Shown: in pieces, positions 1 to 7,651 of the stretch
Layout: each line of letters starts with the position of its first letter
Position numbering within the stretch: position 1 is the first letter of the stretch
Assembly: GCA_020630455.1 (NCBI GenBank)
Contig: JAHDBK010000170.1
Span: forward strand, 1-7,682
DNA length: 7,682 nucleotides
Direction of reading: 5' to 3'
Source of the DNA: Saprospiraceae bacterium
GTDB lineage: Bacteria; Bacteroidota; Bacteroidia; Chitinophagales; Saprospiraceae
Translations under genes and position numbers: made by a program
Notes under the pieces: model-generated
Seen by the model: only the letters and a program-made list of their open reading frames with translations
Database searches by the model: none
Told to the model about the DNA's origin: nothing

Positions 1-65
1 TATTACACGTTTATTATATAAATAATTAGATTTTATCTATCAAAAATAAATAAAAATAAATTCTT

Positions 66-1028
66 TTGAAAAAAATAATTAAAAAAGTTATAAAAGATTC
101 TATTAACAAACAAATGCAATCGATGGAAGTTTTATACCACTTCCATTCAAATGATTCTTTTATTTCTATAATAGAAATACTATTAAATACAAAAGGAAAA
201 ATTATTTGTTGTGGCTTAGGAAAAAGCGGAATTATTGCTCAAAAGTGGGCAGCTACATTAAATTCATTAGGTAGTCCATCTGTATTTTTACATGCTGAAG
301 ATGCTATCCATGGTGATTTAGGACTCATTCAAGATGATGATATATTAATTTGTATATCTAAAAGTGGAGAAACCAATGCTTTTAAATCATTAATACCCAT
401 TGTAAAAAATAAGAACACCATTATCTCTATCACTTCTAATAAAAAAAGTTATTTATCTATTCAATCTGATTTACACTTATACTTACCCGTTCAACAAGAA
501 GCAGACTCCCTCAACCTTGCTCCTACTACAAGTTCAAGTCTACAAATCATTATAGGAGATACGATTGCGGTCTGTTTATCACACTTAAATAAATTCACAA
601 AAGAAGATTTTTATTCTAATCATCCAAGTGGTACTTTAGGGAAACAATTATTCCTAAAAGTAAGTGATTTAAGCATGAAAAATGAAAAACCTTTTGTACA
701 AATTAACGATTCTATAAATGATGTTATTAATAGCATTAGTAAAGGTAGGTTGGGTATGACTTGCGTACTTGATAAAGATATCATCCAAGGAATTATTACG
801 GATGGTGATTTGAGAAGAATGCTTGAAAAAAACAATCAGTTCAAGCATTTATCAGCTAAGGATATAATGACAATAGCACCTAAATGTATTGATTTAAAAC
901 AATTAGCTTTTGATGCTTTAAAATTAATGAATCAATATCAAATCACGCAATTAATTGTTACTGAAAAAGACAAATATAAAGGAGTAATTCACCTTCATGA
1001 TATTCTTAATGAAGGCATTCACTTATGA
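66..1028 (+). CDS. kdsD: Arabinose-5-phosphate isomerase (KdsD/KpsF/GutQ family), SIS domain plus CBS pair
   Basis: This cytoplasmic enzyme is predicted to interconvert ribulose-5-phosphate and arabinose-5-phosphate, the first step of Kdo synthesis for LPS. The 320-residue protein has a SIS sugar-isomerase domain at about residues 40-175, with the GLGKSG loop at 50-55, HGDLG at 82-86, SKSGET at 98-103, LAPTTSS at 151-157 and NHPSGTLGK at 185-193. A pair of CBS domains follows at about 205-260 and 265-318, including ITDGDLRR at 244-251. Length and order match E. coli KdsD. The start is TTG at 66: an in-frame TAA lies at 57-59 and the next ATG (114) would remove 16 residues that the family normally has. 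The leader is A-rich without a Shine-Dalgarno sequence. K53, E145 and H186 fit the catalytic residues I recall for E. coli KdsD (K59, E152, H193), but the position of E111 appears to be A105. GutQ-type paralogy cannot be excluded. The stop overlaps the next gene as ATGA. Confidence 0.93.
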   Translation: MKKIIKKVIKDSINKQMQSMEVLYHFHSNDSFISIIEILLNTKGKIICCGLGKSGIIAQKWAATLNSLGSPSVFLHAEDAIHGDLGLIQDDDILICISKSGETNAFKSLIPIVKNKNTIISITSNKKSYLSIQSDLHLYLPVQQEADSLNLAPTTSSSLQIIIGDTIAVCLSHLNKFTKEDFYSNHPSGTLGKQLFLKVSDLSMKNEKPFVQINDSINDVINSISKGRLGMTCVLDKDIIQGIITDGDLRRMLEKNNQFKHLSAKDIMTIAPKCIDLKQLAFDALKLMNQYQITQLIVTEKDKYKGVIHLHDILNEGIHL

Positions 1029-2074
1029 TAAGAGCATATTTAAAAATGAAAAATAAAATTGTCATTATTATATTTTCTTGCTTTTTATTAATAGGACTTT
1101 TTTCTTGCAAACTTTCAAACTCATCCGTTCCTGAAGTTTCATTTTATCATTGGAAATCATATTTTGATTTAGACAGCACAGAAATTAAATATCTTGAGCT
1201 ACTAAAAGTTGATAAATTATACATCAGGTATTTTGATATTGATTTTCAAAATAACAAAATTATCCCAATTGGAAAAATACAAAATATAAAGAATTTTATT
1301 TATCAAAATGAAATTATTCCTTGTATTTTTATAACTAATAATACATTTAAAAACATCCAATTAGAAGAGATAGATTCTTTGTGTGACAACATTATTAAAC
1401 TCATTCAATCTAAACATTCCAGTATTGGAAAACAGGGCATCAAAACTCTACAAATTGATTGTGATTGGACCCTCTCAACAAAAGATGTATATTTTCAATT
1501 TTTACAAAAATTAAAAGAAAAAAGTGGATGGGACATTTCTGTAACCATTAGATTACATCAAATTTCATACAAAGAAAAAACGGGTGTCCCTCCAGCAAAT
1601 CACTTTGTTTTAATGTGCTATAATACAGGAGATTTAAATAATCCCAATGAGGAAAATTCTATATTAAATATTAATGATTTAAAACAATATAAAAAGGGAA
1701 TGTCTGATTATCCTCATCAATTATCCATAGCCTTACCTCTATTTTCTTGGGCAGTTGTTTTGAGAGAAAGAAAGGTTATTAAACTTATCAGGAATATTGA
1801 TATTAATAATTTTAAAAATAATAGTAACTTTGAAGTACAGGGTAATAAAATTATAGTTAAAAACAGTACTTATTTAAAAGGATATTATTTATATAAAGGA
1901 GATATTTTAAGATGTGAAAAAATAAGTATTGAAACACTATTACAAACAGCACAATTTCTACAAAAACACATTCATACTTGTGAAATCATTTATTATCATT
2001 TAGATATTTATAATATTAAAAATTATCCGTATGAACGAATTGAAACTATCAATCGTCAGTTTAATTGTGATTAG
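1025..2074 (+). CDS. Predicted lipoprotein, TIM-barrel-like, conserved Bacteroidota family of unknown function
   Basis: A 349-residue exported protein. Residues 8-27 form a basic N-terminus and hydrophobic core ending in L-F-S-C (C28), a lipobox-like site, so it is probably an outer-membrane or periplasm-facing lipoprotein; F at -2 makes the lipobox imperfect. The body alternates strands and helices like a TIM barrel, with landmarks FYHW (40-43), LYIRYFDID (65-73), LQIDCDWT (142-149), SVTIRLHQ (172-179), VPP (188-190), LMCYNTGD (196-203) and LPLFSW (237-242). From memory these signatures belong to a Bacteroidota family of unknown function, often beside a TPR gene as here. The acidic QIDCD strand recalls glycoside-hydrolase-like barrels, but no substrate can be assigned. 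The ATG at 1025 overlaps the kdsD stop. The ATG at 1046 is an equal or better start, because it gives a standard 20-residue lipoprotein signal with A-rich bases before it and a 17-nt gap after kdsD. The 3' end overlaps the next gene. Confidence 0.8.
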   Translation: MIRAYLKMKNKIVIIIFSCFLLIGLFSCKLSNSSVPEVSFYHWKSYFDLDSTEIKYLELLKVDKLYIRYFDIDFQNNKIIPIGKIQNIKNFIYQNEIIPCIFITNNTFKNIQLEEIDSLCDNIIKLIQSKHSSIGKQGIKTLQIDCDWTLSTKDVYFQFLQKLKEKSGWDISVTIRLHQISYKEKTGVPPANHFVLMCYNTGDLNNPNEENSILNINDLKQYKKGMSDYPHQLSIALPLFSWAVVLRERKVIKLIRNIDINNFKNNSNFEVQGNKIIVKNSTYLKGYYLYKGDILRCEKISIETLLQTAQFLQKHIHTCEIIYYHLDIYNIKNYPYERIETINRQFNCD

Positions 2075-4310
2075 TCTTTTAGTCTTTATTCCTCAAAAAA
2101 CAACTAATGCTTGTGGTTTTTCTGAAGAAGATTTATTTTTTGGGTATCAATTTTTAGATATGGATTTAATGAGTGAAAAAACTGATTTTTCACCATTTAT
2201 CTTGAATTTTTCTGATACTTATTCAGATGACGAAAATGGAAGAAGAACCCAAAGAAACACCAATTTAGAAGAATGGCAAAAAGCATCTTGTCAAATAGCC
2301 ACACTCGAAGAAATTGAAGAAATTATTTATTTCTCAAATGCCAATGATTTAGAAAGACTAAGAAAAGCAGCCGCCAATAACAATCGACCACCTGCACAGT
2401 GGATTTCCAATCAATTTGCCAAAGAATTAACTAGAAATAAGTGTACAGAAACCATAGATTATTTAATCTATGCAAAAATGTGCGAACCCAATGCTATTTC
2501 TGGCAGTGAGTGGTCAGATGAATCAAGGCTTGATTCCAATACTGACGAACTGATTCAGTATGGTAAAAGTATGATGATGAAAACAGATAATCACTTTTTG
2601 AGATTAAGATATATGTATCAAATCGTACGATTAGCTCATTATGCTGATGATTACCAATATGCTCTCGAATTATACAATGAATTAGAACCTAGAGTAGATG
2701 AAACCAATAGCATCATAAACTGGTGGTTACTAGGACATAAAGCAGGATGTATTAAACGATTAGGTGATAATGTAACTGCTTCGTATTTATTCTCTAGAGT
2801 TTTTAAAAATTGTGAAGGAAAAAGAGAACAAGTTTTTAGAAGTTTTTATATTGATAATGATGATGAATGGAAACAATGTTTATTGATGTGTAACAGCGAT
2901 GAAGAAAGAGCTACGCTTTATGCACTTAGAGCTAGTGGAAGATATTCAATAGCGGTCGAGGAGATGGAACATATTTATAAAATATCTCCTCAATCTGAAC
3001 ATTTAACTCCCCTACTCCTTCGAGAAATATCCTTACTTGAAGAAACTTTCTTGGGTGCTGAATTCAGAAGAGGTGATTATCCAGGAAAACCAGATGAAAT
3101 CGCTAAACAAAGACTCATCAGATTATTAACTTTAGTAAGAAAAGTACTAAAAGAGGATAAATTACAAGACCAAAAAATTTGGATAATGGCTCAAGGGTAT
3201 TTAGAATATCTTTCTAGAGATTTATACGCAGCTGATAAAACTTATCAAAAAGCAGCAACAATTATTGAAGGAGACGAAAAATTAGAAAAACAATTAGAGT
3301 TATTTCAACTGGTACTTAAAATCCATGCCTATACTAGAATTGATGAAAACATTGAAGTCGAAATGTTCAATACTATCAGCAATACACAACTAAGTCCTGA
3401 CCTTTCTAAATTCATTTTTGATAGATTAGCCGCTCTTTATAACAAACAAAAAGATTATGGAAAAGCATTCTTATGTAATTTTGATTTACACGAATTACAG
3501 CTCCATCCAAAACCTGAAATTATAAATGATTTAATTCAACTTTCAGAATTAGAAGAGTTGAATAAAATGGAAAATTATTTATTAGAGAATAAAATTGGTG
3601 ATGAATTCCTTTCTAGATTGTATGAATTAAAAGGAACTATGCATTTAACTAAAAATGAATTGGCTGATGCCACTAGAGCATTTGAAAAAGTAAAACCCAC
3701 TATAATGAATGAAAATTTATTCTACCCTTTTTATTTACCAATCATCGATTGCATTCATTGTGAACATCCTAATGATACTACCATCGTCGACTTAAATAAA
3801 TTAGAAATTGTACAGCAAATTCTTGAGTTGGAATACAAAGCCAAAACTGATATGGAAAATTCTGCTCAATATTATTATACACTTGGAAAAGTATATTATA
3901 ACATGTCTTATTATGGTCATTCTTATGGTATCCTCGACTACTATAGAAGTTCTAGTTCTTGGGCTCAATCACCTGACGAAATAGATGACTATTCATTTTA
4001 TTATTCTCCTCATGGAAACAAAGAATATACAGATATCAATTTAGCATTATTTTACTTTGATAAAGCCAAAGAACTCACTCTCGATGACGAAGCAGCTGCT
4101 AAAGCCTCATTTATGGCAGCCAAATGTGAACTCATTAAATATTATCAAGACCCAGACACAAAATTTCATTATTATGATGATAAAGCACCCAATCTTCCAT
4201 TAAAATATAGGAATTATTATGATATTTTAATTAATAAATATTCAGAAACAGCCTTTTTTGAAAAAGCGGTTGAAGAATGTAAATATTTTAGTTATTATCT
4301 TGAAAAATAA
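2031..4310 (+). CDS. Exported TPR-like repeat protein, unknown function
   Basis: A 759-residue protein with an N-terminal signal peptide: K5, hydrophobic core at about 7-20, and probable signal peptidase I cleavage at T-N-A before C28. The mature end would begin CGFSEED; the Cys lacks a good lipobox. The rest is almost wholly helical with degenerate TPR-like hairpins, for instance at about 193-220, 230-258, 294-320, 385-413, 464-490, 530-556 and 612-685. The C-terminal part is rich in Tyr (about 613-665) and ends in a helix with paired aromatics. TPR solenoids bind proteins, so a periplasmic or surface scaffold role is inferred; no catalytic motif is visible. Thirteen Cys are present, including a CIHC at 574-577. 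The start is fixed by the signal peptide and puts the first 44 bp inside the preceding lipoprotein gene in another frame, which argues for translational coupling. From memory, proteins starting ACG after the signal and paired with the upstream family recur in Bacteroidota. Confidence 0.85.
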   Translation: MNELKLSIVSLIVISLLVFIPQKTTNACGFSEEDLFFGYQFLDMDLMSEKTDFSPFILNFSDTYSDDENGRRTQRNTNLEEWQKASCQIATLEEIEEIIYFSNANDLERLRKAAANNNRPPAQWISNQFAKELTRNKCTETIDYLIYAKMCEPNAISGSEWSDESRLDSNTDELIQYGKSMMMKTDNHFLRLRYMYQIVRLAHYADDYQYALELYNELEPRVDETNSIINWWLLGHKAGCIKRLGDNVTASYLFSRVFKNCEGKREQVFRSFYIDNDDEWKQCLLMCNSDEERATLYALRASGRYSIAVEEMEHIYKISPQSEHLTPLLLREISLLEETFLGAEFRRGDYPGKPDEIAKQRLIRLLTLVRKVLKEDKLQDQKIWIMAQGYLEYLSRDLYAADKTYQKAATIIEGDEKLEKQLELFQLVLKIHAYTRIDENIEVEMFNTISNTQLSPDLSKFIFDRLAALYNKQKDYGKAFLCNFDLHELQLHPKPEIINDLIQLSELEELNKMENYLLENKIGDEFLSRLYELKGTMHLTKNELADATRAFEKVKPTIMNENLFYPFYLPIIDCIHCEHPNDTTIVDLNKLEIVQQILELEYKAKTDMENSAQYYYTLGKVYYNMSYYGHSYGILDYYRSSSSWAQSPDEIDDYSFYYSPHGNKEYTDINLALFYFDKAKELTLDDEAAAKASFMAAKCELIKYYQDPDTKFHYYDDKAPNLPLKYRNYYDILINKYSETAFFEKAVEECKYFSYYLEK

Positions 4311-4336
4311 CAAATTTTCTTTATAAAAATACACAC

Positions 4337-4374
4337 ATTAATAGTTTCATTAATTTATTTTTATTATTTTTAAT
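4337..4374 (+). terminator. Weak AT-only hairpin with T-rich tail after the TPR gene
   Basis: ATTAAT at 4337-4342 and ATTAAT at 4349-4354 can pair around a 6-nt loop (AGTTTC). A T-rich run follows to 4374. The place, 27 bp after the stop of the TPR gene, suits an intrinsic terminator. The stem contains no G-C pair and such matches arise easily in this AT-rich gap, so it may be chance. The rest of the 141-bp gap is almost pure A/T. It holds a small palindrome at 4392-4402 (ATCAA-T-TTGAT), and I see no convincing promoter of the Bacteroidota TTTG/TAnnTTTG type. Confidence 0.3.
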
Positions 4375-4451
4375 AATTAATATGAATAAATATCAATTTG
4401 ATGTTGAATATTAAAATATAATAGCTTATTTTTATATTTTAAAAACCAATT

Positions 4452-4826
4452 ATGCAATTCAAACATTCTATCAACTGGTTCGAAATACCCGTTAAAGATT
4501 TTACAAGAGCTAAATCTTTTTATAGTCAAATTTTTGATTATGAAATGCCTGAATTTATTATTGGAGATGAAAAAATGGGCATACTGCCTCATGAAAAAGA
4601 CGGTATAGGAGGAGCAATCATAGAAACCACAGAATTTAAACCATCAAATAATGGTTGTAGGGTATATCTCAATGGTGGTGATGATTTATCAATTGTTTTA
4701 GCTAGAGTTGAAAAAGCTGGAGGAAATATTCTATTACCTAAAACTCATATTAGTGATGAAATTGGATATTTTGCTACTTTTATAGATACCGAAGGAAATA
4801 CAATTTCCTTACATTCCTCTAATTAA
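4452..4826 (+). CDS. VOC-superfamily (glyoxalase/bleomycin-resistance fold) protein
   Basis: A small cytoplasmic protein of 124 residues with the two beta-alpha-beta-beta-beta modules of the vicinal oxygen chelate fold. Module one runs from INWFEIPVKDFTRAKSFY (7-24) to the GGAII strand (53-57). Module two covers VYLNGGDDLSIVLARVEKAGG (71-91), LLPKTHI (94-100) and the closing DTEGNTISLHS (112-122). This pattern fits the single-domain COG3324-like group often annotated as glyoxalase-related or lactoylglutathione-lyase-like. Such proteins vary widely in reaction and some lack activity. E11, H47, E114 and H121 lie near places where metal ligands can occur, but I cannot assign a complete metal site, so the substrate is unknown. 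The ATG at 4452 follows an A-rich leader. It is separated by 141 bp from the TPR gene and followed by a terminator, so it is probably a monocistronic gene unrelated to the upstream unit. Confidence 0.88.
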   Translation: MQFKHSINWFEIPVKDFTRAKSFYSQIFDYEMPEFIIGDEKMGILPHEKDGIGGAIIETTEFKPSNNGCRVYLNGGDDLSIVLARVEKAGGNILLPKTHISDEIGYFATFIDTEGNTISLHSSN

Positions 4827-4843
4827 TTACATCATGAAACCAA

Positions 4844-4870
4844 AACCCATACAAATGGGTTATTATTTTA
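4844..4870 (+). terminator. Intrinsic terminator-like hairpin after the VOC gene
   Basis: AACCCAT (4844-4850) pairs perfectly with ATGGGTT (4855-4861) around the tetraloop ACAA. ATTATTTTA follows (4862-4870). The three consecutive G-C pairs stand out in this AT-rich DNA. The hairpin begins 17 bp after the stop of the VOC gene, as expected for a terminator. Its downstream edge is only 14 nt before the ATG of the AAA+ gene, so it could instead act as a 5'-leader hairpin of that gene. Confidence 0.6.
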
Positions 4871-4884
4871 CAAAATAAAAATTA

Positions 4885-7542
4885 ATGTCAAAAAATTTAG
4901 ATCCACATAGTATCAATTATAAATTTAGAGACTTAAAAGTATATGCCTCAACAGAATGGTTGGCGGATAATAAGAAGAAGTATCGTCAAGTGTTCGACCG
5001 TTTTGAAACAACATATATCTATGCGGAATTATCATTTTATAACAAACTTTTTGACGAAGAAGACTGGGACTTAGAATTAGAGTTGAAATGTTTTTCCCTT
5101 AAAAGAGGTAGAAAAGAAATATGCTCACTTCCTTTTAAAAGAAAAATATCTAAATTTGATAATGTAGTTTACATCAGAGAAGGTTGGGGTAATCAAAAAG
5201 AAGGTGCTTTTTGGAAAAAAGGCACTTATTATTGGGAAGCGTGGGTTGAAGGAGAAAAAGTTGCTACTAAATATTTTTACATCGAAGATGTAGGCAAAAA
5301 TAATAATACCGAAGGAAACCCATATATTGATATTAAATCACTTAAATTATACGAAGGTTCTTTTGATGATAGACCTGAATATGAAAGAGTATATTACAAT
5401 TCTTTTAATCAAGAAGAAACAAGGTATGTCTATGTAGAAATTACCTTGCAAAACTTATTTACAGATAAGCCTTGGCAATGTGAATTATTTACTAAATTTT
5501 ATAATAATTCAAGAGAATTAAAAGGACAAATCATTCGATTACAAAGAATTGAGAAAAGTGATGATATAATAAAAATCACAGCTGGTTGGGGTTCTAATGT
5601 CAAAGGTTCTTGGAGAAAAGACAGTTATTCCGCAGAAATTATCTTTATGGATAAACTTCTAGCTGTAATTCCTTTTCAAGTAGGTGAAACTTTTATTGAG
5701 GGAAATCCAGGCATTCTATTTCCAGATAAACAAACTACCTTCATTCAAGAAGCTGTTCAAGAGAATGAATCTTTTGAGGATGTAATGGCAAAACTTGATG
5801 CCTTAATCGGTCTTAATAGCATCAAAGCCAAAGTTCGTGACCACGCTAGTTATATTCAATTCCTCCAACTTCGAAAAAATAAAGGGTTTAAAGAAAAGGA
5901 CGAAATAAATGTGCATTCCGTTTTCAGTGGAAATCCAGGTACAGGTAAAACTACCGTTGCTAAAATGATGGGTAAACTTTATCTTAAAATGGGATTACTT
6001 TCCAAAGGACATGTTCACGAAGTAGATAGAGTCGATTTAGTGGGTGAATACATTGGACAAACGGCTCCTAAAGTTAAAGAAGCTATCGAAAAAGCAAGAG
6101 GTGGTGTTTTATTCATAGATGAAGCCTATGCTTTGGCTCGTTCTAATGACGATAGTAAAGATTTTGGTAGAGAGGTTATAGAAATCCTAGTAAAAGAAAT
6201 GTCTAATGGTCCAGGTGATATGGCTGTTATTGTGGCTGGTTATCCAAAAGAAATGAAGCACTTCTTAGATTCTAACCCAGGACTTAAGTCGAGATTCAAA
6301 ATGTTTTTTGAGTTCTCGGATTACTTACCTCAAGAACTCATCAAGATTGCAAAATATGCTTGTGTCGAAAAAGGCGTTGAACTCACACACCCTGCAAAAG
6401 AAAAAATAAGAGAAATCATTACTGAAGCATTTAGAAATAGAGATCGTACTTTTGGTAATGCTCGTTTTGTTTATGATATTATTGAAAAAGCTAAGATTCA
6501 GTTGGGCTTACGTATTATGGCTCTTGAACAACCTAATAATTTAAATAAAAATCAATTGTCTTCGATTACACTAAAAGATGTAAATAGTATTGATTTAAAG
6601 AAAGAAAAACAATTACCTGAAATCCCAATTGATAAAGAATTATTAGATAATGCCCTTGAAGAATTAGATCATTTGATTGGTATGAAAAATATCAAACAAC
6701 AAATTAATGAAATGGTCCAATTAGTTAGGTATTTTCAAGAATCTGGTAAAAACGTCCTTAACAATTTTTTCCTTCATACTGTTTTTGTTGGCAATCCAGG
6801 AACAGGAAAAACTACTGTTGCTAGAATCTTAACTAAAATTTATAAAGCTTTAGGAATTTTAGAAAGAGGGCATATGGTCGAAACTGATAGACAAGGTCTT
6901 GTAGCTGGATTTGTTGGTCAAACCGCCATTAAAACAGCCGAAAAAATTGATGAAGCAATGGGAGGCGTACTCTTTATAGATGAAGCTTATGCTTTAACTT
7001 CTACTAATACTGGTGGACATTCTCATGGTGATTTTGGTAATGAAGCTATACAGACTTTATTAAAAAGAATGGAAGATAAAAGAGGAGAGTTTTTTGTATT
7101 TGTAGCTGGCTACCCTGACAATATGGAAGAATTCTTAAAAGCGAATCCAGGTCTTCAATCCCGTTTTGATAAGGTATTAAAATTTGAAGATTATGAACCC
7201 AGTTCTTTAAATGACATAGCACATCAAATGTTTCAAGAAGAATCTCTTATATTGGATATTAAAGCCGCAGAACATCTTAAAAATTACTTGAATTATATCT
7301 ATGAATTTAGAGATAAATATTTTGGTAATGCTAGAACTATTAGAAGTATTGTTACTAAAATAGTTATGAATCATAATTTGAGACTTTCTTTAATGCCAAA
7401 AGAAGATAGAACGGGTATCGCTTCCAAAACAATTACACTTGAAGATGTGATTGATTTCAAAACAGATAAAGATGATTTCAACTTCAGCAACAAAAAAACC
7501 ATTGGTTTCAAAGGTATTTCAGGAAGTCCAAAAAGTGGATAA
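4885..7542 (+). CDS. Tandem CbxX/CfxQ-type (SpoVK-like) AAA+ ATPase with duplicated N-terminal beta domain
   Basis: An 885-residue protein without signal peptide or membrane segment, so cytoplasmic. Residues 14-275 are two copies of a beta-rich domain, each ending in EGNP (143-146, 272-275). A helical linker (about 285-345) leads to AAA+ module one: Walker A GNPGTGKTT at 349-357, pore-loop-like VGEYIGQT at 386-393, Walker B VLFIDE at 408-413, AGYP at 451-454, NPGLKSRF with a likely arginine finger R470, and sensor-2-like FGNAR at 523-527. Module two repeats this: Walker A 636-644, VAGFVGQT 673-680, Walker B 695-700, AGYP 741-744, R760 and FGNAR 813-817. Both modules keep all key residues and are predicted to hydrolyse ATP. 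CbxX/CfxQ AAA+ proteins remodel partners, Rubisco activase being the known case, and SpoVK is a sporulation relative; no Rubisco or sporulation gene is nearby, so the client is unknown. A polar tail follows residue 857. The ATG at 4885 has an A-rich leader. No partner gene is in the window. Confidence 0.93.
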   Translation: MSKNLDPHSINYKFRDLKVYASTEWLADNKKKYRQVFDRFETTYIYAELSFYNKLFDEEDWDLELELKCFSLKRGRKEICSLPFKRKISKFDNVVYIREGWGNQKEGAFWKKGTYYWEAWVEGEKVATKYFYIEDVGKNNNTEGNPYIDIKSLKLYEGSFDDRPEYERVYYNSFNQEETRYVYVEITLQNLFTDKPWQCELFTKFYNNSRELKGQIIRLQRIEKSDDIIKITAGWGSNVKGSWRKDSYSAEIIFMDKLLAVIPFQVGETFIEGNPGILFPDKQTTFIQEAVQENESFEDVMAKLDALIGLNSIKAKVRDHASYIQFLQLRKNKGFKEKDEINVHSVFSGNPGTGKTTVAKMMGKLYLKMGLLSKGHVHEVDRVDLVGEYIGQTAPKVKEAIEKARGGVLFIDEAYALARSNDDSKDFGREVIEILVKEMSNGPGDMAVIVAGYPKEMKHFLDSNPGLKSRFKMFFEFSDYLPQELIKIAKYACVEKGVELTHPAKEKIREIITEAFRNRDRTFGNARFVYDIIEKAKIQLGLRIMALEQPNNLNKNQLSSITLKDVNSIDLKKEKQLPEIPIDKELLDNALEELDHLIGMKNIKQQINEMVQLVRYFQESGKNVLNNFFLHTVFVGNPGTGKTTVARILTKIYKALGILERGHMVETDRQGLVAGFVGQTAIKTAEKIDEAMGGVLFIDEAYALTSTNTGGHSHGDFGNEAIQTLLKRMEDKRGEFFVFVAGYPDNMEEFLKANPGLQSRFDKVLKFEDYEPSSLNDIAHQMFQEESLILDIKAAEHLKNYLNYIYEFRDKYFGNARTIRSIVTKIVMNHNLRLSLMPKEDRTGIASKTITLEDVIDFKTDKDDFNFSNKKTIGFKGISGSPKSG
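4924..5709 (+). repeat. Tandem duplication of a ~130-residue beta domain inside the AAA+ protein
   Basis: Residues 14-146 and 150-275 of the AAA+ protein align along their length. Matching blocks are DLKVY (16-20) with SLKLY (152-156), ETTYIYAELS (41-50) with ETRYVYVEIT (178-187), the W followed by an ELELKCF or CELFTKFY strand, GWGNQKEGAFWKKGTYYWEA (100-119) with GWGSNVKGSWRKDSYSAEI (234-252), and the closing EGNP in both. The similarity is visible only in the protein; the DNA copies have diverged, so the duplication is old. Alternating hydrophobic and aromatic residues suggest a beta-sandwich. I do not recognise the domain by name. Confidence 0.8.
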
Positions 7543-7574
7543 ATTTAATATTATTTTAGTTTATATTTAAAGGC

Positions 7575-7596
7575 TTTAGGAATTAAAACTCCTAAA
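7575..7596 (+). terminator. Hairpin downstream of the AAA+ gene, possible terminator
   Basis: TTTAGGA (7575-7581) pairs with TCCTAAA (7590-7596) around an 8-nt loop. It begins 33 bp after the stop codon of the AAA+ gene. No T-run follows, so termination would be weak or Rho-dependent. An mRNA 3'-end stabilising stem is an equal alternative. Confidence 0.35.
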
Positions 7597-7651
7597 TACA
7601 CTGTAACATAAATTTATTGAGTTTTTGAAATAAGAATTTTGTTTTGAATCA

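Noticed and set aside
1..65. Promoter for kdsD (TAGATTTT at 27-34 resembles the Bacteroidota -7 element)
   Set aside because: One mismatch to TAnnTTTG and no TTTG or TTG element at the right distance upstream; such matches are common in AT-rich DNA.
620..835. Reverse-strand open frame of 71 codons inside kdsD
   Set aside because: It lies wholly antisense to a well-supported conserved gene, shows no recognisable domain and has no leader of its own.
4377..4592. Reverse-strand open frame of 71 codons across the gap and the 5' end of the VOC gene
   Set aside because: About two thirds is antisense to the conserved first VOC module and the remainder is AT-rich spacer; the product has no domain pattern.
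5932..6997. The two AAA+ modules as a recent DNA duplication
   Set aside because: The protein motifs repeat, but apart from the Walker A stretch the DNA is well diverged, which fits an old family-wide tandem arrangement.
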